Shown: piece by piece, positions 1 to 7,228 of the stretch | Numbering within the stretch: position 1 is the first letter of the stretch | Layout of the letters: every line of letters starts with the position of its first letter | Virus record (IMG/VR): IMGVR_UViG_3300025929_000014 | Location: 41,787-105,786 of that record | Source: a virus | Direction: 5' to 3' (one strand) | DNA: 64,000 bases | Position numbers and translations under genes: made by a program | The notes under the pieces: model-generated | What the model saw: the letters and a program-made list of their open reading frames with translations, nothing else | Told to the model about the DNA's origin: nothing | Databases searched by the model: none

Positions 1-54
1 TTGAATGTTGACGGGTGTTGACCCAACCCCCAGTATGGTATCCAACGGCCTCGC

Positions 55-83
55 TTGACAGGTTGAGATGGATGAAATAGAGT
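55..83 (+). promoter_or_regulatory. Early promoter P1
   Basis: A perfect -35 hexamer TTGACA (55-60) is followed by a 17-base spacer and TAGAGT (78-83) as -10. The same two hexamers with the same spacing recur at 7173-7201, which supports a shared early promoter class read by the host housekeeping sigma factor. It precedes the first gene by 16 bases. A strong Shine-Dalgarno GGAGGTGAT lies at 89-97, just before the ATG at 100. Confidence 0.75.
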
Positions 84-99
84 GTAGTGGAGGTGATAT

Positions 100-1176
100 A
101 TGAAAATGGAAGCCATGGCCCGTAATCTGGTGCCGATCTTAACGCAACTCAAACCCTTAACCAAAGCGGATAGTAAGACGGCGAATCAGTATGTGTTCTT
201 TCGCCCATCGCCCGACGATCCGAATGGCACCATCCTGGTCAGCGCGACCAATGGCCATGTCTTCGCACAGTGCGCGCTCGACGGGCGAGTCGAGGGTCTG
301 CTGGCGGTGTTGCTCGCCGATCTGCTGCCCATCGTGCGCGCGTCGTCTAGCGTTACGGTGTGCCAGCTGGACTGGACGGCAGAGAAGCTCTCGGCGAGTA
401 TCCAGTGCGGCCGAACCACAGGACACATTAAAGCGCTTGCCGAACCAGCGCTCTCGCTCTCCGCACGGCCGCAGGTGCCGGCGACGCATGCCGTCGTGCC
501 CGACGCGAGCTATTTCGGCGCCGCCATCACGTCCACGCTGAAGGCGTTGCCGGCTGCCGAGCAGCTGCGCATCACCGTCGAGCACCATGGCTACCAAATC
601 GTAGCCGACTCCCGGCCGGCGCGGGTAGTGCATGGCGATCAACAGGGCGCTCCCATTACGCTCGCGTCGTCGGTTGCCGGGCTCTTTGCCGGTCAGCTCT
701 TTATGGGTCCGGCGCTCGTTGGCTGGGGCGAGGGGTATGTGCTGGCCACATCCCGGAGCGATCCAGATCTGTGGGTGGCGGCCACCCGATTGCCTGACCT
801 GGAGCCGCGCCTCCTCTTACTCCCGGATGCCAATGCGCAGCCGGCCGCCACCATGCAGGCAGAGGCTCTCCTGGATGCCCTGCAGGCGTTAGAGCGCGCC
901 GATCAGGAGTATGTGCTTCTGCAGTTTAACGTGCATGGCGCGGACGATATGCTGCGCGTGCGGCGCATCGACGGCCAACTGGTTTCCTCCCTCGACTGCC
1001 GCATCAAGGAGCGCACCGAGCGGTCAGCGCTCCTGCACGCGCCGACGCTCCTGGCCTGGCTGAAAACCCTGCCCCGCTACATGCAGATCGACTACTGGCC
1101 GGACTTCGCCTCGCATTATGTCGTGTTCCGGTGTGTCGATGCCCCGCTCACCCTTGCGCTCGCCATCTGTAGCTAA
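100..1176 (+). CDS. Putative DNA sliding-clamp-like (DnaN-like) protein
   Basis: The product has 358 residues, close to the usual 360-370 of bacterial beta clamps. A segment near residue 48 (VSATNGHVFAQCAL) resembles the conserved ATD-G-x-x-L-A strand of DnaN domain 1, and beta-rich segments of similar size follow. It would act as a processivity factor for the phage polymerase encoded at 11504. The start at 100 is fixed by an optimal ribosome binding site and by promoter P1. It is the first gene of the early operon, followed after 11 bases by a small gene and then a helicase. Identity with DnaN is weak by eye, so the call is an inference from length, pattern and neighbours. No other family was recognised. 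Confidence 0.5.
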   Translation: MKMEAMARNLVPILTQLKPLTKADSKTANQYVFFRPSPDDPNGTILVSATNGHVFAQCALDGRVEGLLAVLLADLLPIVRASSSVTVCQLDWTAEKLSASIQCGRTTGHIKALAEPALSLSARPQVPATHAVVPDASYFGAAITSTLKALPAAEQLRITVEHHGYQIVADSRPARVVHGDQQGAPITLASSVAGLFAGQLFMGPALVGWGEGYVLATSRSDPDLWVAATRLPDLEPRLLLLPDANAQPAATMQAEALLDALQALERADQEYVLLQFNVHGADDMLRVRRIDGQLVSSLDCRIKERTERSALLHAPTLLAWLKTLPRYMQIDYWPDFASHYVVFRCVDAPLTLALAICS

Positions 1177-1187
1177 AGGAGAATGTT

Positions 1188-1547
1188 ATGTCAATAGCCG
1201 ACCGCTTGGCGCTGATTGCCGGCGAAATCTCCGCCACTGACAGGGACCTGCACCTACGCGATTTATCGATCATCGAGCGCGCCACCGACGATATCCAGCG
1301 CGCTATTCTCGTGCGGCGCACGCAGCTGGTCGCTGCCCAGAATGCCGATCCTTCCGGCGTGAAGCGCTGCGTCCACCCCATCGAATATCGCAGCTGGACG
1401 GATATGGAGCCCTATGGTCCTCCCAACGAGCATCGCGTGCGCCTGCATTATCAGTGCCATCTCTGCATGGTTCACGCCGATACGCTGACCGCAGCCGATA
1501 GTCCGATGGCTGACAAGGTACGCGAGTTTCTCAGGGATACTCAATAA
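1188..1547 (+). CDS. Hypothetical protein (119 aa)
   Basis: The gene starts after an AAGGAG site and its TAA overlaps the ATG of the helicase gene by one base, so the two are probably translationally coupled. The N-terminal half is predicted helical and rich in Arg/Ile/Leu. The C-terminal half has two Cys in YQCHLC near residue 85, which alone do not make a zinc site. No family was recognised. Its position between a clamp-like gene and an SNF2 helicase suggests a replication accessory, but this is inferred from location only. Confidence 0.75.
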   Translation: MSIADRLALIAGEISATDRDLHLRDLSIIERATDDIQRAILVRRTQLVAAQNADPSGVKRCVHPIEYRSWTDMEPYGPPNEHRVRLHYQCHLCMVHADTLTAADSPMADKVREFLRDTQ

Positions 1548-2920
1548 TGCAGCTGCGTGCCTATCAGCAAGAGGCCGTCCAGTGGCTCCTCGCCCGCAAG
1601 GGCAGGGGCATCCTGGCCTACGATATGGGGCTCGGCAAGACTCCCACTACGCTTTCCGCCATCGCCCAGATGCGCCAGGGCCGAGTGCTCATCTTCGCCC
1701 CGAAGATCGCCTGCGGGGTCTGGCTCCGGGAGGCCGCACAGTGGCTGCCCGCCTGGCCCCAGCTGCTCTACGCCGGCACCAAGAAGGAGCGTGATGGTAT
1801 CTGGCAGCAGTATCTCCAATCAGGCGGTCTCTTGATCACAAACTATCAGATGGCGAAGGAGCTGGTAGAGCGTCAGGCCGTCTGGCCGGTGGTGGTCTGC
1901 GATGAAAGCCACCTGTTGCGTAATCGCAAGACCGGAATGTTTAAGGCCGTCAACTCATTTCGGTCGGGCGCCATGGTGCTGCTCACCGGCTCGCCCATCA
2001 TGAACCATCCCACCGATCTCTGGACACAGCTGAAGCTCATCGCTCCCAAGGAGTTCAGCTCCTTCTGGCGCTTCGCGCAGGAGCACTGCGAGGTCAATCA
2101 GGGCTTCTTCGGCTGGGAGATAGGCGATATCAAGACGCCCGAACACACACAACAAGCGCTCAAGCCCTATGTACTGCGCAAGACGAAGGAGGAGGTGCTC
2201 ACCGAGCTGCCGCCCAAGATTCGCCAGACCATCCCATTCCCCCTGGCCCCAGGCCAGCGCATGCTCTACGACGACCTGGCCGATGACCTGATGGCCACCA
2301 TTGCCTCCATGGAGGGCACAGATATGCTGCTGGCGCCCAACGTGATCGCCAAGATTACCCGGCTCCGTCAGATCTGCGTCACGCCGATTCTCGTGGGTGA
2401 TATCCATTCCAGCGCTATGTTCGATGCCCTGGCGGAGTATGCGGCATCCGACTTCGATGCCGGCCGGCCGATTCTGGTCTTCACGCCGTTCGCCGAAGCC
2501 CTGGATGCCATTCAGGAGCGGCTCCAGCCGCTCTGCGGCGAGCATATCTATCGCATCCAGGGCGGCATGTCCTCCAGGGACACCAACGAGCAGGTGGAGG
2601 GGTTTCAGCGCGATCTCTTCGACGCCAGGGCGTTGCTCTGTACGGTCGGTGTCGGTAGCTCATTCACCGCAACGGCCGCCAAGAGCGTCTACTTCATGGG
2701 CAGCGCCTGGAATCCTGCCCAGAACCTGCAATGCGAGGATCGCGCGCATCGCCTGGGCCAGAAGGGGTCTGTCGTGGTGCGCTACCTGGTCGGTGAGAAC
2801 ACCATCGACGAGCACATCCTGGCCACGTTGGATCGTAAAACGACCTGGGCTGCTCTTGCTTTAGACCCCAAGATGTTGCTGCGTCCGGCAGCCGAGCGCG
2901 TACAGCGCTTTGTCAGTTAG
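1547..2920 (+). CDS. SNF2-family DEAD/H-type helicase
   Basis: This is a 457-residue superfamily 2 ATPase of the SNF2/Rad54 type. Visible motifs in order are: Q-like RAYQQEAV (residues 4-11), Walker A DMGLGKT (26-32), Walker B-like CDESH (near 118), motif III LTGSP (near 145), and in the second RecA lobe GVGSSFTA (motif V) and CEDRAHRLGQ (motif VI). It should translocate on double-stranded DNA using ATP, for instance to remodel protein-DNA complexes during replication or recombination. It is shorter than chromatin SNF2 proteins but typical for phage versions. A second SNF2 protein is encoded in the late region at 62290-64000. Confidence 0.92.
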   Translation: MQLRAYQQEAVQWLLARKGRGILAYDMGLGKTPTTLSAIAQMRQGRVLIFAPKIACGVWLREAAQWLPAWPQLLYAGTKKERDGIWQQYLQSGGLLITNYQMAKELVERQAVWPVVVCDESHLLRNRKTGMFKAVNSFRSGAMVLLTGSPIMNHPTDLWTQLKLIAPKEFSSFWRFAQEHCEVNQGFFGWEIGDIKTPEHTQQALKPYVLRKTKEEVLTELPPKIRQTIPFPLAPGQRMLYDDLADDLMATIASMEGTDMLLAPNVIAKITRLRQICVTPILVGDIHSSAMFDALAEYAASDFDAGRPILVFTPFAEALDAIQERLQPLCGEHIYRIQGGMSSRDTNEQVEGFQRDLFDARALLCTVGVGSSFTATAAKSVYFMGSAWNPAQNLQCEDRAHRLGQKGSVVVRYLVGENTIDEHILATLDRKTTWAALALDPKMLLRPAAERVQRFVS

Positions 2921-2927
2921 GAGCGGT

Positions 2928-3149
2928 ATGGAAGAAATCACAGCGAACATTTATCGGTGGACGGCGAAGGAGGCGCAGCTCATCGCCACCAGACACCTGC
3001 ACGGCATACCGCATGTGGGCGACAGCATTACGTTCTCCGGCTTTATCGAGGGGAGCGCCAACTGGATTGTAGAGCATGTGGAGCATATGGTGGGGGGGCA
3101 CCAAGTCCATTGCGCACACGTATCACGTACTCAGCATCTATGTACATAA
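2928..3149 (+). CDS. Hypothetical small protein (73 aa)
   Basis: ATG at 2928 is chosen because AGGAGCGG sits just upstream. A TTG start at 2910 is possible but lacks a good site. The product contains an even mixture of beta-type segments (HVGDSITFSGFIEGSANWIVEHV) and ends in a His/Cys-containing tail. No family was recognised. It lies in a run of short early genes between the helicase and the MazG-like gene. Confidence 0.65.
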   Translation: MEEITANIYRWTAKEAQLIATRHLHGIPHVGDSITFSGFIEGSANWIVEHVEHMVGGHQVHCAHVSRTQHLCT

Positions 3150-3172
3150 ACCAGGAGAGGAACAAGCATTGT

Positions 3173-3394
3173 ATGACCGCACAACCTACTGATCAAGAAG
3201 AGGTTCGCCGCAAGGTCCGCCTCGCCCATGAAGCGGTGCTGGCAGCCGGCCAGGCGCTCTGCGCCTGCGGCATGTGGACGATGGCCGACACTATCCGCTT
3301 TGCGGCTGAAGTCCTGGAGCGCATGGGTACGGACATGAACCAGTACGAGAAGGTGCGTCTGCGCCGGCAGCAGGAGGCAATCGTCAATGGATGA
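3173..3394 (+). CDS. Hypothetical small helical protein (73 aa)
   Basis: ATG at 3173 follows a ribosome binding site at 3152-3160 (CAGGAGAGG). The product is almost entirely helical, with a central segment of alternating Ala, Leu and Cys (AGQALCACGMW). No domain was recognised. Its 3' end overlaps the next gene by 8 bases, so the two are likely coupled. Confidence 0.65.
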   Translation: MTAQPTDQEEVRRKVRLAHEAVLAAGQALCACGMWTMADTIRFAAEVLERMGTDMNQYEKVRLRRQQEAIVNG

Positions 3395-3611
3395 ATATTC
3401 GACGTGGATTCTCGAAACCGATGACCTGGCCGCGAAGATGAACCAGTTGGCGAATGACTGCTGGCATCCAGTATTCATGGCGCCGCAACAATGGCTAGAG
3501 GAGTATGGACAGGGCGTCGTCGTCTGTGCCTATACCGTGATCTTCTCTCGCCCGCGTCCTATCCCTGTCCCGCCCAAGCCGAAGCGAGAGGTCAAGCCGC
3601 ATGGTCGTTAG
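3387..3611 (+). CDS. Hypothetical small protein (74 aa)
   Basis: The gene overlaps both neighbours, starting inside the preceding gene and ending inside the next. The product has a helical N-terminus, a short hydrophobic strand (GVVVCAYTVIF) and a proline- and lysine-rich C-terminal tail (PRPIPVPPKPKREVKP) that is probably disordered. No family was recognised. Confidence 0.65.
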   Translation: MDEYSTWILETDDLAAKMNQLANDCWHPVFMAPQQWLEEYGQGVVVCAYTVIFSRPRPIPVPPKPKREVKPHGR

Positions 3612-4014
3612 GGCTCCAGAGGACTCTTATTATAGAGCTGCGAGAGGCGAGGAACCGATGTTAGTTCCCGGTGGCGTTATCGAGAAACTAGATAGGAATA
3701 TAGACGCTATCCTTGCGCTGATCCGGGCGCAAAACACGCAGATCGCTCGGCTGGAACTTGCGCAGGTGCCGGCCGCTCAAGCGCTGCCGAATGCTTTACT
3801 ACCCAAGCTGGATTCCCTCATCGACCGTGTGGAGCAGCAGGAACAGGAGTACGGCTATTTGGTGCAGGCGGTCTCTTTGCGCCGGCTGATTCTGGCTCGC
3901 GCCAGCCAGGAGGCGCTTGATCGCCTGGTTATCAGGCTGCCGACCGTCATCATGGTCTCGTTTCTGAGCCTGTTGACGTTTGTGCTGGGGCTCATTGCCC
4001 TCATTGTCGTTTAG
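3601..4014 (+). CDS. Coiled-coil protein with C-terminal membrane anchor (137 aa)
   Basis: Residues 25-105 are strongly helical with heptad-like Leu/Ile spacing, and the last 25 residues (LPTVIMVSFLSLLTFVLGLIALIVV) form one long hydrophobic segment, so the protein is probably tail-anchored in the inner membrane with its coiled coil in the cytoplasm. An internal ATG at 3658 preceded by GAGGCGAGGAACCG could be the true start. The role is unknown. Early membrane-anchored coiled-coil proteins can tether replication or act in superinfection exclusion, but nothing here settles that. Confidence 0.7.
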   Translation: MVVRAPEDSYYRAARGEEPMLVPGGVIEKLDRNIDAILALIRAQNTQIARLELAQVPAAQALPNALLPKLDSLIDRVEQQEQEYGYLVQAVSLRRLILARASQEALDRLVIRLPTVIMVSFLSLLTFVLGLIALIVV

Positions 4015-4024
4015 GGAGGTAGAG

Positions 4025-4327
4025 ATGTTAGATAAACCTTATGGCTCCGAGTTTGGCTTGTCCGGTAACTACACGGCTCCGACCTTTATGGAACCCAGTT
4101 GGAGCTTCGCCGAACTGGTGCGCATCGAGCTGGAGCGCGCTCGCATGAAGCACGGCAACGCGCCCTTCCATTCCCTACACGAGGGCTACGCCATCATCCT
4201 GGAGGAGATTGACGAGCTGTGGGCGGAGATCAAACAGCAGTCGCCACAGATTGCGCGGTTGCGCATGGAAGCCATTCAGGCGGCCGCCATGTTGCAGCGC
4301 TTCGTCGAAGATCTGGGGCTGCTGTAA
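4025..4327 (+). CDS. MazG-like nucleotide pyrophosphohydrolase-type protein
   Basis: The 100-residue product carries the all-alpha NTP-pyrophosphatase pattern: a helix with EGYAIILEEIDELWAEI, giving the EExxE metal-binding motif near residues 62-68, followed by a second helix with AIQAAAMLQRF. MazG-like enzymes of this size hydrolyse (d)NTPs to monophosphates and pyrophosphate. In phages they adjust nucleotide pools or alarmone levels. The start at 4025 follows GGAGGTAGAG. The stop codon overlaps the next start by one base. The canonical downstream ExxD acidic pair is not obvious, so activity is uncertain. Confidence 0.7.
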   Translation: MLDKPYGSEFGLSGNYTAPTFMEPSWSFAELVRIELERARMKHGNAPFHSLHEGYAIILEEIDELWAEIKQQSPQIARLRMEAIQAAAMLQRFVEDLGLL

Positions 4328-4638
4328 TGATGGAAGAAGATATCGTCATCGATCAGCTCAAGGAGCATATTTACGGGCTGGTGGCAGAGCTGAAGCTGGC
4401 CACGAGTCCTATCTATACCGTGAACCTGCTGCATGAATTGGAGTCGTCGTCCGCGTCGCTCCGCTATGCCCTGCATGATACGGTGCGGACGGAGAAGCTC
4501 GCCAGGACGCTCTATGAGACCGATCCGACGCGCGATGTGGATTGGTTCCAGCTGCCGGAGTCGGCGCGTGTGCAGCTGCGCGCGCACGCCACTTCGCTTA
4601 TCGCGCACTATGATGTTTTAGAGAAGATCAATGACTGA
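4327..4638 (+). CDS. Hypothetical helical protein (103 aa)
   Basis: The start codon overlaps the TAA of the MazG-like gene, so translation is coupled. The product is acidic at the N-terminus and helical throughout, without Cys or recognisable motifs. No family was recognised. Adjacent coupling to the MazG-like gene is the only hint about function. Confidence 0.7.
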   Translation: MMEEDIVIDQLKEHIYGLVAELKLATSPIYTVNLLHELESSSASLRYALHDTVRTEKLARTLYETDPTRDVDWFQLPESARVQLRAHATSLIAHYDVLEKIND

Positions 4639-4948
4639 GGCAGATATTGCGCAGGCTACTGCCCTCTATCTAGCGGGGATGTCGCAGGCCAAGATCGGAA
4701 AGAAGTTGCACTATGCAGCAACTACTATCTCGCGTAACCTGCGGCTTGCCGGCGTGGCCACCAAGCGGCCCAACCCGCTCCGGGCACAACAGGCGCGCGA
4801 CTTGCGCGTCCAGCACCGGAAGATGACCTGGGACGCTATCGCGCTGGCGGTTGGCTATGCCAATGGTCCCACAGCGCGCACGTCTGTCGCGCGTACCCTG
4901 GGCGCCGTCCCCTCTCGCCGTAACCTGAAAGTAAGGAATGCCGCATGA
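4631..4948 (+). CDS. Helix-turn-helix DNA-binding protein (105 aa)
   Basis: Residues 8-42 fit a resolvase/transposase-type helix-turn-helix: an ALYLAGMSQAKIGKKL helix pair, a turn, and a recognition helix in AATTISRNLRLAG. The rest is Arg-rich and may hold a second, weaker helix-turn-helix (MTWDAIALAVGYAN). It probably binds DNA, either as a small regulator or as part of a replication complex. It overlaps the preceding gene by 8 bases and the following one by 4. Confidence 0.75.
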   Translation: MTEADIAQATALYLAGMSQAKIGKKLHYAATTISRNLRLAGVATKRPNPLRAQQARDLRVQHRKMTWDAIALAVGYANGPTARTSVARTLGAVPSRRNLKVRNAA

Positions 4949-5100
4949 AGACGACACGCACGATCATTGAAGCCTTACTGGACTGTCTGACGGATCGCGC
5001 TGGGTTTGACGCCTGGTGGGATGAGATTCCCGACGAGATCCAGTGCGACATCAAGGACGACCTGCAGGAAGTCCTGGAGGAGGAACTGGCCTATGACTAA
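4945..5100 (+). CDS. Hypothetical acidic small protein (51 aa)
   Basis: The ATG overlaps the TGA of the helix-turn-helix gene (ATGA arrangement), so translation is coupled. The product has an amphipathic helix and a very acidic C-terminus (IPDEIQCDIKDDLQEVLEEE), with net negative charge. It could be a partner or inhibitor of a nucleic-acid-binding protein, but this is only suggested by charge. Confidence 0.65.
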   Translation: MKTTRTIIEALLDCLTDRAGFDAWWDEIPDEIQCDIKDDLQEVLEEELAYD

Positions 5101-5142
5101 GCCATGTACGCGAGGCGCTTGTATTCGGGAGGAGCTGTAAAG

Positions 5143-5364
5143 ATGTTCCGCACACCGAAGGAACTCGCGCTCCGCTATGCGCGTGAATTAGACCGGCGTC
5201 TGGAGAGCGAGAACTATCACTCGCTGTCCGGCGTCCATGAGGCGCTGTGCAACCTGCTGCTGATAGAGCTGGTGCTGGAGCAGGAAACTCTCCATATCAT
5301 GCGGGAGATTAGCGAGCGTGGCGGCCTGACCAATCTGGAGAACTGGGAGCGGAACAATGGCTGA
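5143..5364 (+). CDS. Hypothetical helical protein (73 aa)
   Basis: The start at 5143 is chosen for the GGGAGGAGC site 5 bases upstream. An in-frame ATG at 5104 lacks one. The product is helical with a Leu-rich middle (ALCNLLLIELVLEQETLHI) that could form a small helical bundle. No family was recognised. The 3' end overlaps the next gene by 8 bases. Confidence 0.65.
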   Translation: MFRTPKELALRYARELDRRLESENYHSLSGVHEALCNLLLIELVLEQETLHIMREISERGGLTNLENWERNNG

Positions 5365-5773
5365 GATCGCCTGGGAGTGGAAGCCCAAGCTCGGCCTGCA
5401 CCATGGAGTCCTCGATGGCACCATTCGCGTAGCAGTCTTCAAGGTCGGCAGCCACTACGAGTGGAAGGTCTTCACGCCGGATGACTCGGCAATCGAGCAG
5501 TCCGGCGAGAAGCCGAATCTCAAGGAAGCCAAGCGAGCAGCCGAAAACTGGCTCAACAAGCCGGAGCCAGAGCATCTCCAGTGCTGTATCTGCGGCGGGG
5601 AGATGGTTACTCGCATCGAATGGCGTGGACCACGCTATACGTTTTGGGTCTCGCATGTACCGGGCGCCGTTGAGTTGCAGGTCGTGGGCGGGAGGCTCTT
5701 TAACCTGGGCTATCGCTGCGCCGCGTGTTGCGACAAGCACAAGGCGGAGCAGCACGATGCCCAGCATGCGTGA
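5357..5773 (+). CDS. Zinc-ribbon-containing hypothetical protein (138 aa)
   Basis: The N-terminal half (residues 1-70) is a small alpha-beta region. The C-terminal half carries two Cys pairs, CCICGG near residue 76 and CAACC near residue 121, spaced like a zinc ribbon with a beta hairpin between them. Such ribbons usually bind nucleic acid or protein. No specific family was recognised. It overlaps both neighbours. Confidence 0.7.
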   Translation: MAEIAWEWKPKLGLHHGVLDGTIRVAVFKVGSHYEWKVFTPDDSAIEQSGEKPNLKEAKRAAENWLNKPEPEHLQCCICGGEMVTRIEWRGPRYTFWVSHVPGAVELQVVGGRLFNLGYRCAACCDKHKAEQHDAQHA

Positions 5774-5957
5774 GCTGCGTATCGCCGCCGCCCGCCAAGG
5801 GTGGCGGGTGCGCAAGACAAACGGCAGCCATTTCCAGTTCGTGCCCGCCGATCCGGCACAGCGCCCTGTCTATGCCGCCAGCACGCCGTCCGACCAACGC
5901 GCGCTGTCCAATGTGCTCGCCGACTTGCGGCGATCCGGCTTTCGCTGGCCTATTTGA
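5757..5957 (+). CDS. HicA-like mRNA interferase-fold protein
   Basis: The 66-residue product matches the small HicA (YcfA) double-stranded-RNA-binding fold: LRIAAARQGWRVRKTNGSHFQF, with the catalytic-type His in GSH (residue 24), then a beta strand and a C-terminal helix with LSNVLADLRRSGF. HicA toxins cleave mRNA. No HicB-like antitoxin is encoded next to it; the gene is followed tail-to-tail by an opposite-strand gene with an 8-base overlap. In a phage it may serve as an RNA-cutting host-takeover protein or may have lost activity. The assignment rests on motif pattern and length. Confidence 0.65.
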   Translation: MPSMRELRIAAARQGWRVRKTNGSHFQFVPADPAQRPVYAASTPSDQRALSNVLADLRRSGFRWPI

Positions 5958-6414
5958 GCAGCCGCTTTGCTGCACGCCCGATGGCATCCTCGTCCGGTCG
6001 GATGTTGATGTTCCAGGTGTTATTGGCCAGCCAGCAGTAGGTCGTGTCCGTCGGATAGTTCTCCAGGCAGCCGGTGGCGAAGAAGGCATAGGCGATATAG
6101 TCGCTGCGCAGCTTCCCTTCGGCATTGACAAAGCGCTGCTCGTTCCGGGTCTTCGGCGCCGGTAGTATCGGCGGATCCTCATTCATAAAATAGGCGCAGG
6201 TGGTGGAGACCGCCTGCGCTTCCTGTTCTAGGGTGTAGCGGGTAGGGCCTCCCCGCCAGTCGTGCATGGCATGGAAGAGCTGGTACGAGGCAATGCCGCA
6301 GCCCTGTATCGCCGCCTCGTAGCGGTTGATGAATTGCTGCGCGTGTGATGATTTCGCCTGTGCCGGCAGTGCGCCGAGCAGCAGTAGTAGGCAGAGAACG
6401 CTCGCTAGTTTCAT
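5950..6414 (-). CDS. Secreted hypothetical protein (moron-like)
   Basis: The product has 154 residues and begins with a clear signal peptide (MKLASVLCLLLLLGALPAQA, cleavage after AQA). The mature part holds four Cys (in QGCGIA, TTCAYF, TGCLEN, TTYCWL), suitable for two disulfides, so it should act outside the cytoplasm. It is the only minus-strand gene inside the early arm and has its own promoter (6435-6463) and ribosome binding site (GGAAAGG). That is the layout of a moron, a gene expressed independently and often altering the host surface or excluding other phages. The start at 6414 is set by the signal peptide and the ribosome binding site. No family was recognised. Confidence 0.75.
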   Translation of the reverse strand: MKLASVLCLLLLLGALPAQAKSSHAQQFINRYEAAIQGCGIASYQLFHAMHDWRGGPTRYTLEQEAQAVSTTCAYFMNEDPPILPAPKTRNEQRFVNAEGKLRSDYIAYAFFATGCLENYPTDTTYCWLANNTWNINIRPDEDAIGRAAKRLLK

Positions 6415-6434
6415 GGTGTATTCCTTTCCGGCCC

Positions 6435-6463
6435 AGTATGGCAGGTTTTTCAGGAGACCGCAA
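6435..6463 (-). promoter_or_regulatory. Promoter of the secreted moron-like gene
   Basis: On the minus strand TTGCGG (6458-6463) is followed by a 17-base spacer and CATACT (6435-6440). The -10 is preceded by TGC, giving an extended -10 TGnCATACT close to the TGnTATACT seen at 53067 and 56741. It faces the gene starting at 6414 and lies in the 112-base divergent gap. Confidence 0.5.
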
Positions 6464-6526
6464 ATGAAACTTGACAGCCCTCTGGGGTATCCCCCATCGT
6501 GGTGGCTATTGGGAAGGAGGCGTCCA

Positions 6527-6841
6527 ATGGAGTGTAAGGAGTTATGGGCGGACGCTGCCGACCGAGCGGTGGAAGATCCCGACTGCCTGCCGATACAGGT
6601 AAACGCCATTAGGTGGCGGGTAAAAGAGTATGCCGTAGTGTTCTTGGGGCCGCGCTGGCATGATTGGGCCTGTAGTTGTCCAGCTGGCGCGCATCCTGTG
6701 TGTAAGCATCGCGCGATGGTAGCCGCCATCGTCTGTCTCGCCGAAGCGGGAGATGGCCTCGCCATCTATCCCTGGGAAGAGGAGGTTGATTGGATGCAAC
6801 ATCCAGCGTATAGTAGGAGGGAGGGAATCCCTGTACGGTAA
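6527..6841 (+). CDS. SWIM zinc-finger protein (104 aa)
   Basis: The product carries a SWIM-type zinc motif, CxCx(n)CxH, seen as CSCPAGAHPVCKH around residues 49-61, preceded by the beta strands usual for this fold (YAVVFLGPRWHDWA). SWIM domains bind DNA or protein partners and occur in helicases and recombination mediators (for example Shu2). Here it stands alone. The ATG at 6527 follows GGGAAGGAGG. It opens the + strand after the divergent moron gene. Confidence 0.75.
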   Translation: MECKELWADAADRAVEDPDCLPIQVNAIRWRVKEYAVVFLGPRWHDWACSCPAGAHPVCKHRAMVAAIVCLAEAGDGLAIYPWEEEVDWMQHPAYSRREGIPVR

Positions 6842-6859
6842 GAAGGAGCGTGGAAAAAC

Positions 6860-7108
6860 GTGGAGGAGCAGGTCAGACCAGACCCGAATCAACAACTGAG
6901 CGCGATGCAAGCCTCGCGCGTGATTGGCGTGACCCGCCAGGGGATCAACAAGCTCATCAGGGATGGGCGCCTGAAAGCCTCGCTGGTGGAGGCGCCCGGT
7001 CCCTATTACTACTACGTTATCCGGCGCGGCGACCTTGACCACTACGTGGCCAATCGGCGCAACGGATGGGGACAGCTGCCGCCAGACTACATCAGCTCGC
7101 TGGAGTAG
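6860..7108 (+). CDS. Excisionase/MerR-type helix-turn-helix protein (82 aa)
   Basis: Residues 12-45 (LSAMQASRVIGVTRQGINKLIRDGRLKA, given in part) match the HTH_17 winged-helix pattern used by excisionases and small phage regulators: a helix, a turn, a recognition helix, then a wing containing PYYYYVIRRGDL. It probably binds DNA as a transcription regulator. The start is a GTG at 6860. It is followed directly by an intrinsic terminator and then a promoter, so it closes one early transcription unit. Confidence 0.75.
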   Translation: MEEQVRPDPNQQLSAMQASRVIGVTRQGINKLIRDGRLKASLVEAPGPYYYYVIRRGDLDHYVANRRNGWGQLPPDYISSLE

Positions 7109-7115
7109 GCTGCTG

Positions 7116-7146
7116 AGCGCCGTCCGTGACGGGGCGGCGCTTTTTC
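7116..7146 (+). terminator. Intrinsic terminator after the HTH gene
   Basis: A stem of AGCGCCG (7116-7122) with CGGCGCT (7135-7141) is followed by a run of T (7141-7145). It lies 8 bases after the HTH gene and 27 bases before promoter P2, so it separates two early units. Confidence 0.85.
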
Positions 7147-7172
7147 TCGCGCAAATTGCCCTGGATCAAATG

Positions 7173-7201
7173 TTGACATATAGATGAAAAACGGTTAGAG
7201 T
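7173..7201 (+). promoter_or_regulatory. Early promoter P2
   Basis: TTGACA (7173-7178), a 17-base spacer and TAGAGT (7196-7201). Both hexamers and the spacing are identical to P1 at 55-83. It drives the recombination, nucleotide and replication genes that start at 7229. Confidence 0.8.
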
Positions 7202-7228
7202 AGAGAAGCAGTGAGGAAAGGGGGAGAA

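Noticed and set aside
3601-4014. Spanin or holin call for the early coiled-coil membrane protein
   Set aside because: It lies in the early replication region, far from the lysis genes, and has one C-terminal span, so a lysis role is not justified.
6471-6476. Perfect TTGACA in the divergent gap as a possible + strand promoter for the SWIM gene
   Set aside because: At spacings of 16 to 18 there is no acceptable -10, and no TAGAGT as in the two other early promoters. A promoter here remains possible but is not supported.
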